From NCBI RefSeq assembly GCF_052064335.1, contig NZ_JBQHVU010000001.1, forward strand, positions 124,001 to 188,000: a stretch of 64,000 bases of DNA, given 5' to 3'. Numbering within the stretch: the first letter of the stretch is position 1; each line of letters opens with the position of its first letter. The position numbers were made by a program, and so were the translations under genes. The notes under the pieces are model-generated. The model had not been told where the DNA came from, made no database searches, and worked only from the letters and a program-made list of their open reading frames with translations. The stretch comes from Weimeria sp002480925 (GTDB taxonomy: Bacteria > Bacillota > Clostridia > Lachnospirales > Lachnospiraceae). Shown piece by piece: positions 61,433 through 64,000 of the stretch.

Positions 61433-61834
61433 TTATGATCTTGTAACTACATTAAAGCAGGAGAAATCAGCTGAAATAGCTGTCGTAAGAGCCTGATACT
61501 TAAGCTGTTCTCCGGCGTACTCTACATTTTCATTGTCGATATCGACATTATTCTCATCAAGTCGATAATTAAACGAAGGATAGTCTGTATAGACTTCTCC
61601 ATGAAGGCTGCTGTCATCCGTATAATCAAGAGCGCTTACAGCCTGATCAAGATTATTGTACCTTGTAGTTGTCAGCTGGTCAGAAAGGATATCTGAAAAT
61701 TTCACATCCTTTCTCTTGTATCCAGGTGTGTCTACGTTTGCTATATTGTTGGATATAGTAGTCTCGCGCAGCCAGCTGGCATCCGCAGCCTTATCCATCA
61801 GGCTTATATAATCAAATGCATTGGATCTGATCAA
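61433..61834 (-). CDS. flgB: Flagellar basal-body rod protein FlgB
   Basis: Proximal rod subunit and first gene of the fla/che operon. 133 residues with W-L-R-E-T-T-I-S-N-N-I-A-N-V-D-T-P-G-Y-K-R (rod signature) and a C-terminal helix. TTG start with GGGAGG eight bases upstream. A promoter lies ~45 bases before it. Confidence 0.97.
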   Translation of the reverse strand: MIRSNAFDYISLMDKAADASWLRETTISNNIANVDTPGYKRKDVKFSDILSDQLTTTRYNNLDQAVSALDYTDDSSLHGEVYTDYPSFNYRLDENNVDIDNENVEYAGEQLKYQALTTAISADFSCFNVVTRS

Positions 61835-61878
61835 CTGCTTGTCCTCCCAAATATAATCCTATCATCAGCTACTATTTA

Positions 61879-61906
61879 ATTATATTTGATTCCGCAAAAA
61901 AAACAA
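61879..61906 (-). promoter_or_regulatory. Candidate sigma-A promoter of the flgB operon
   Basis: Minus strand: TTGTTT (61901-61906), 16-base spacer, TATAAT (61879-61884). The -10 is consensus, the -35 weak, which would suit an activator- or repressor-controlled operon. It lies in the codY-flgB gap. Confidence 0.58.
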
Positions 61907-61934
61907 CCCTTTTTTGTGGATAAAAGTTTCTTAT

Positions 61935-61954
61935 GGACACAATATATTGTAACC
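61935..61954. promoter_or_regulatory. Dyad upstream of the flgB promoter, possible operator
   Basis: ACAATATATTGT (61939-61950) is a perfect 12-base palindrome, extended by GG/CC at both flanks. It is centred about 40 bases upstream of the -35 of the flgB promoter and starts just after the codY stop. It does not match the CodY box consensus. Binding partner unknown. Confidence 0.35.
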
Positions 61955-61956
61955 CA

Positions 61957-62748
61957 TTAGTTCATATTATTCTTAAGTTTTTTAAGCTCGGCAAAGACCG
62001 CATCATTCAATACCTTGATATAAGTGCCCTTCATGCCTGATGAGCGGGACTCTATGACTCCGGCTGACTCGAACTTCCGCAGGGCATTTACTATGACGCT
62101 CCTTGTGATCCCGACCCTGTCTGCTATCTTTGAAGCCACGAGAATGCCCTCGCTCCCCTCAAGCTCGTCGAAGATATGGATTATAGCCTGCTGCTCAGAA
62201 TATGAAAGCGTGCTTATGGCACTCTTTACATCCTGCTTCTTGCGGTTCTCCTCTGCGTTCTCCTCGTTTACAGACCGCATCATCTCAAGTCCTACTACAG
62301 TAGTACCGTACTCGGCGAGAATGATATCGTCGATACCATATGGATGATCGTATCTGTAGATAAAGAGACTGCCAAGCCTTTCACCTGCTATGTCAATAGG
62401 TGTGATAAGGGCATTGTACTTTGATACATCGTCTCCCTCGAAGCCCAGAGTCAGGAGGTTTACATTCTCTCTTGTAGAGAGGATGCCCAAAATCCTGTCA
62501 TTCAGATCGCTGTTTATCAGTCCGCCGATCTTATCTGTTATAAGCTCAGTAAGCCTGTGTTCATCATTACTGAAGCTTATGCCAAGGACCTTGCCCTTTT
62601 TACTAAGTACCAGGCACGACGAATCAAGGATATCCGTAAGCACCCTGCAGATATCATTGAAGACGACCTTGGAACGGTCATTGTTGTTGTGTAATAGCTT
62701 TCCTATCTTTCTTGTCTTATCAAGTAATTCAAGTATCTCTGCACTCAT
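61957..62748 (-). CDS. codY: GTP- and branched-chain amino acid-sensing regulator CodY
   Basis: Global nutritional repressor of low-GC Gram-positives. 263 residues: N-terminal GAF domain for branched-chain amino acids and a C-terminal winged helix-turn-helix with the family signature A-D-R-V-G-I-T-R-S-V-I-V-N-A-L-R-K-F. Lies between topA and the fla operon, an order seen in related bacteria. In Bacillus CodY represses the fla/che operon, so its adjacency to flgB may be functional. Confidence 0.98.
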   Translation of the reverse strand: MSAEILELLDKTRKIGKLLHNNNDRSKVVFNDICRVLTDILDSSCLVLSKKGKVLGISFSNDEHRLTELITDKIGGLINSDLNDRILGILSTRENVNLLTLGFEGDDVSKYNALITPIDIAGERLGSLFIYRYDHPYGIDDIILAEYGTTVVGLEMMRSVNEENAEENRKKQDVKSAISTLSYSEQQAIIHIFDELEGSEGILVASKIADRVGITRSVIVNALRKFESAGVIESRSSGMKGTYIKVLNDAVFAELKKLKNNMN

Positions 62749-62794
62749 TGTTTTTATTTAACCTTTATTCAGTATAATTCCATCAATACTGTCT

Positions 62795-62822
62795 ATTATA
62801 CTCTTTTTTTTGAAAAATTCAA
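62795..62822 (-). promoter_or_regulatory. codY promoter with an overlapping CodY-box-like sequence
   Basis: Minus strand: TTGAAT (62817-62822), 16-base spacer, TATAAT (62795-62800); the -35 overlaps the topA stop. The spacer contains AATTTTTCAAAAAAAA (62804-62819), a partial match to the CodY box AATTTTCWGAAAATT, consistent with autoregulation. Confidence 0.62.
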
Positions 62823-64000
62823 TCGTCATCTCTGACTTCTTCAGAGTATCCGCATTCCGGATCTGAGCAGACTATCTTTCTGCCACGGATAACCATGTAT
62901 TTCCCACATCGAGGACATTTCTTCGATACCGGCCTCTGCCAGCTCATGAAATCGCAGTCAGGATAATCCGCGCATCCGTAGAATTTTCTTCCCTTCTTGG
63001 TCTTCCTTATCACTATATCCTTTCCGCACTTGGGACAGGCTACACCGATCTTTTCGAGATAAGGCTTGGTATTCCTGCATTCAGGAAATCCCGGGCAGGC
63101 TAAGAACCTTCCATGTGGTCCGTACTTTATCACCATATGTCTGCCGCATTTGTCGCAGATGACGTCCGTTTCCTCATCCTTTATCTCCACCTTCTCGAGC
63201 TCCTTCTCAGCAACATGGACCTCCTTCATGAGGTCAGGATAGAAGTTCCTGATTATGGACTTCCACTCTACCTCTCCTGCCTCGACACCATCTAAAAGGC
63301 TTTCCATATTGGCAGTAAAGGTTTTGTCGACTATCTCACTGAATGACTCTACCATTATCTTGTTTACTATCTCTCCCAGCTCAGAGACAAATAGATTCTT
63401 CTCATCCTTTATCACATAGTGTCTCTTGAGCAGGGTCGTGATAGTCGGAGAATAGGTGGATGGTCGTCCTATACCAAGCTCCTCAAGAGTATGGACAAGG
63501 GAGGCCTCGGTAAAGTGAGGCTTGGGCTGGGTGAAATGCTGCTTTGCCTGATGACTCTCAGCGGAGAGGATCTCTCCCTTCTCGAATGCACTCAGATCCT
63601 TGGGTTTTTTCTGATCCGGATCATCAGATAAGACATAAACCCTTGAAAATCCGTCAAAGATCGTGGCTGTGCTTGCAGCTGTAAACTTATGCCCATTGCA
63701 GTCAAGCCTTATCGAGGTCGTAATCCTCTTCTGCGCTGCCATCTGGGAGGCTATAAATCTCTTCCAGATAAGAGAATATAGACGGTACTGGTCCCGGCTT
63801 GCTGTTTCCTTAAGCTTATCCGGAAGAAGGTTAAGATCAGCAGGTCTTATCGCCTCATGGGCATCCTGAATATTCTTCCCCTGGGACTTCTTTGCCATCT
63901 CACCTCCCAGATAGTCCTTTCCGAACTCCCTGCTTATATAGGCTGCCGCTGCCGCCTTAGCCTCATTAGATACTCTGGTAGAATCGGTACGAAGATATGT
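62819..64000 (-). CDS. topA: DNA topoisomerase I, C-terminal part, 5' end beyond the window
   Basis: Relaxes negative supercoils. The frame stays open to the window edge, giving 393 residues. The second visible residue is the expected catalytic Tyr (T-Y-L-R-T-D-S-T-R), then A-H-E-A-I-R-P and S-L-V-H-T-L-E-E-L-G-I-G-R-P-S-T-Y. Three C4 zinc-finger modules end the protein (C-D-K-C-G, C-P-K-C-G, C-P-R-C-G, each closed by C-x-G-F/D-Y-P-x-C or similar). An internal ATG at 63898 is not the true start, since it would omit the active site. Confidence 0.97.
   Translation of the reverse strand, partial: TYLRTDSTRVSNEAKAAAAAYISREFGKDYLGGEMAKKSQGKNIQDAHEAIRPADLNLLPDKLKETASRDQYRLYSLIWKRFIASQMAAQKRITTSIRLDCNGHKFTAASTATIFDGFSRVYVLSDDPDQKKPKDLSAFEKGEILSAESHQAKQHFTQPKPHFTEASLVHTLEELGIGRPSTYSPTITTLLKRHYVIKDEKNLFVSELGEIVNKIMVESFSEIVDKTFTANMESLLDGVEAGEVEWKSIIRNFYPDLMKEVHVAEKELEKVEIKDEETDVICDKCGRHMVIKYGPHGRFLACPGFPECRNTKPYLEKIGVACPKCGKDIVIRKTKKGRKFYGCADYPDCDFMSWQRPVSKKCPRCGKYMVIRGRKIVCSDPECGYSEEVRDDD

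Noticed and set aside
61895..61916. A-run/T-run repeat after codY as an intrinsic terminator
   Set aside because: The stem would be almost only A-T pairs with a GGGTTG loop; too weak to call.
1..64000. Search for tRNA, rRNA, CRISPR, insertion sequences, phage or toxin-antitoxin genes
   Set aside because: No such pattern was recognised; the window is ordinary same-strand chromosomal operons.

Overview
The window looks like the chromosome of a motile Gram-positive anaerobe of the Clostridia, most likely a Lachnospiraceae member. This rests on the gene content: topA-codY followed by flgB, a single Bacillus/Clostridium-style fla/che operon with fliY, cheC, cheD, flhF, flhG and sigD, a Gram-positive PolC, and the sepF division cluster. 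All genes I can support lie on the minus strand, so transcription runs from high to low coordinates. No tRNA, rRNA, CRISPR array, insertion sequence or phage gene was seen. No gene-free stretch exceeds 300 bases.

Region 1 (64000 to 61935): the 3' part of topA, then codY with its own promoter. Region 2 (61906 to 49328): basal body, export and hook genes flgB-flgC-fliE-fliF-fliG-fliH-fliI-fliJ-motE-like-fliK-flgE-flgD-TIGR02530-like, ending in an intrinsic terminator. Two regulatory elements lie inside it: a terminator-shaped hairpin against the fliI start, and a near-consensus sigma-28 promoter upstream of fliK. Region 3 (49301 to 26410): motA-motB-fliL-fliM-fliY-cheY-fliO-fliP-fliQ-fliR-flhB-flhA-flhF-flhG-PilZ-cheB-cheA-cheW-cheC-cheD-small membrane gene-fliA(sigD)-FapA-like-two accessory genes-MltG-like fragment. 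It carries stator, switch, export gate, polar placement, c-di-GMP response and chemotaxis adaptation. cheR is absent here.

Region 4 (26402 to 7094): rpsB-tsf with a structured leader, a polysaccharide deacetylase and a bactofilin, then pyrH-frr-uppS-cdsA-dxr-rseP-ispG-polC-pheA-ppx-like-ppk. This is the conserved translation/isoprenoid/lipid/replication block with two cell-surface genes inserted and a polyphosphate pair at its end. Region 5 (7072 to 5397): a small unrecognised gene with its own promoter, then the infC-rpmI-rplT operon with a consensus promoter, an attenuator leader and an AUU start on infC. Region 6 (5380 to 1): a division-cluster block, HlyD-like adaptor-yggS-sepF-ylmH, then aroB, lspA and a truncated rluD-type gene.

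The most interesting points are: a CheB whose receiver domain has lost its phospho-acceptor Asp; a sigma-28 promoter built into a 10-bp hairpin; several intrinsic terminators placed directly against the next start codon without a visible promoter between; an rpsB leader that folds as a possible three-way junction ending at the Shine-Dalgarno; an exopolyphosphatase-like protein with degenerate active-site motifs next to an intact polyphosphate kinase; and a permuted hook block (flgE before flgD, no flbD). I saw no clear wholly new multi-gene system.
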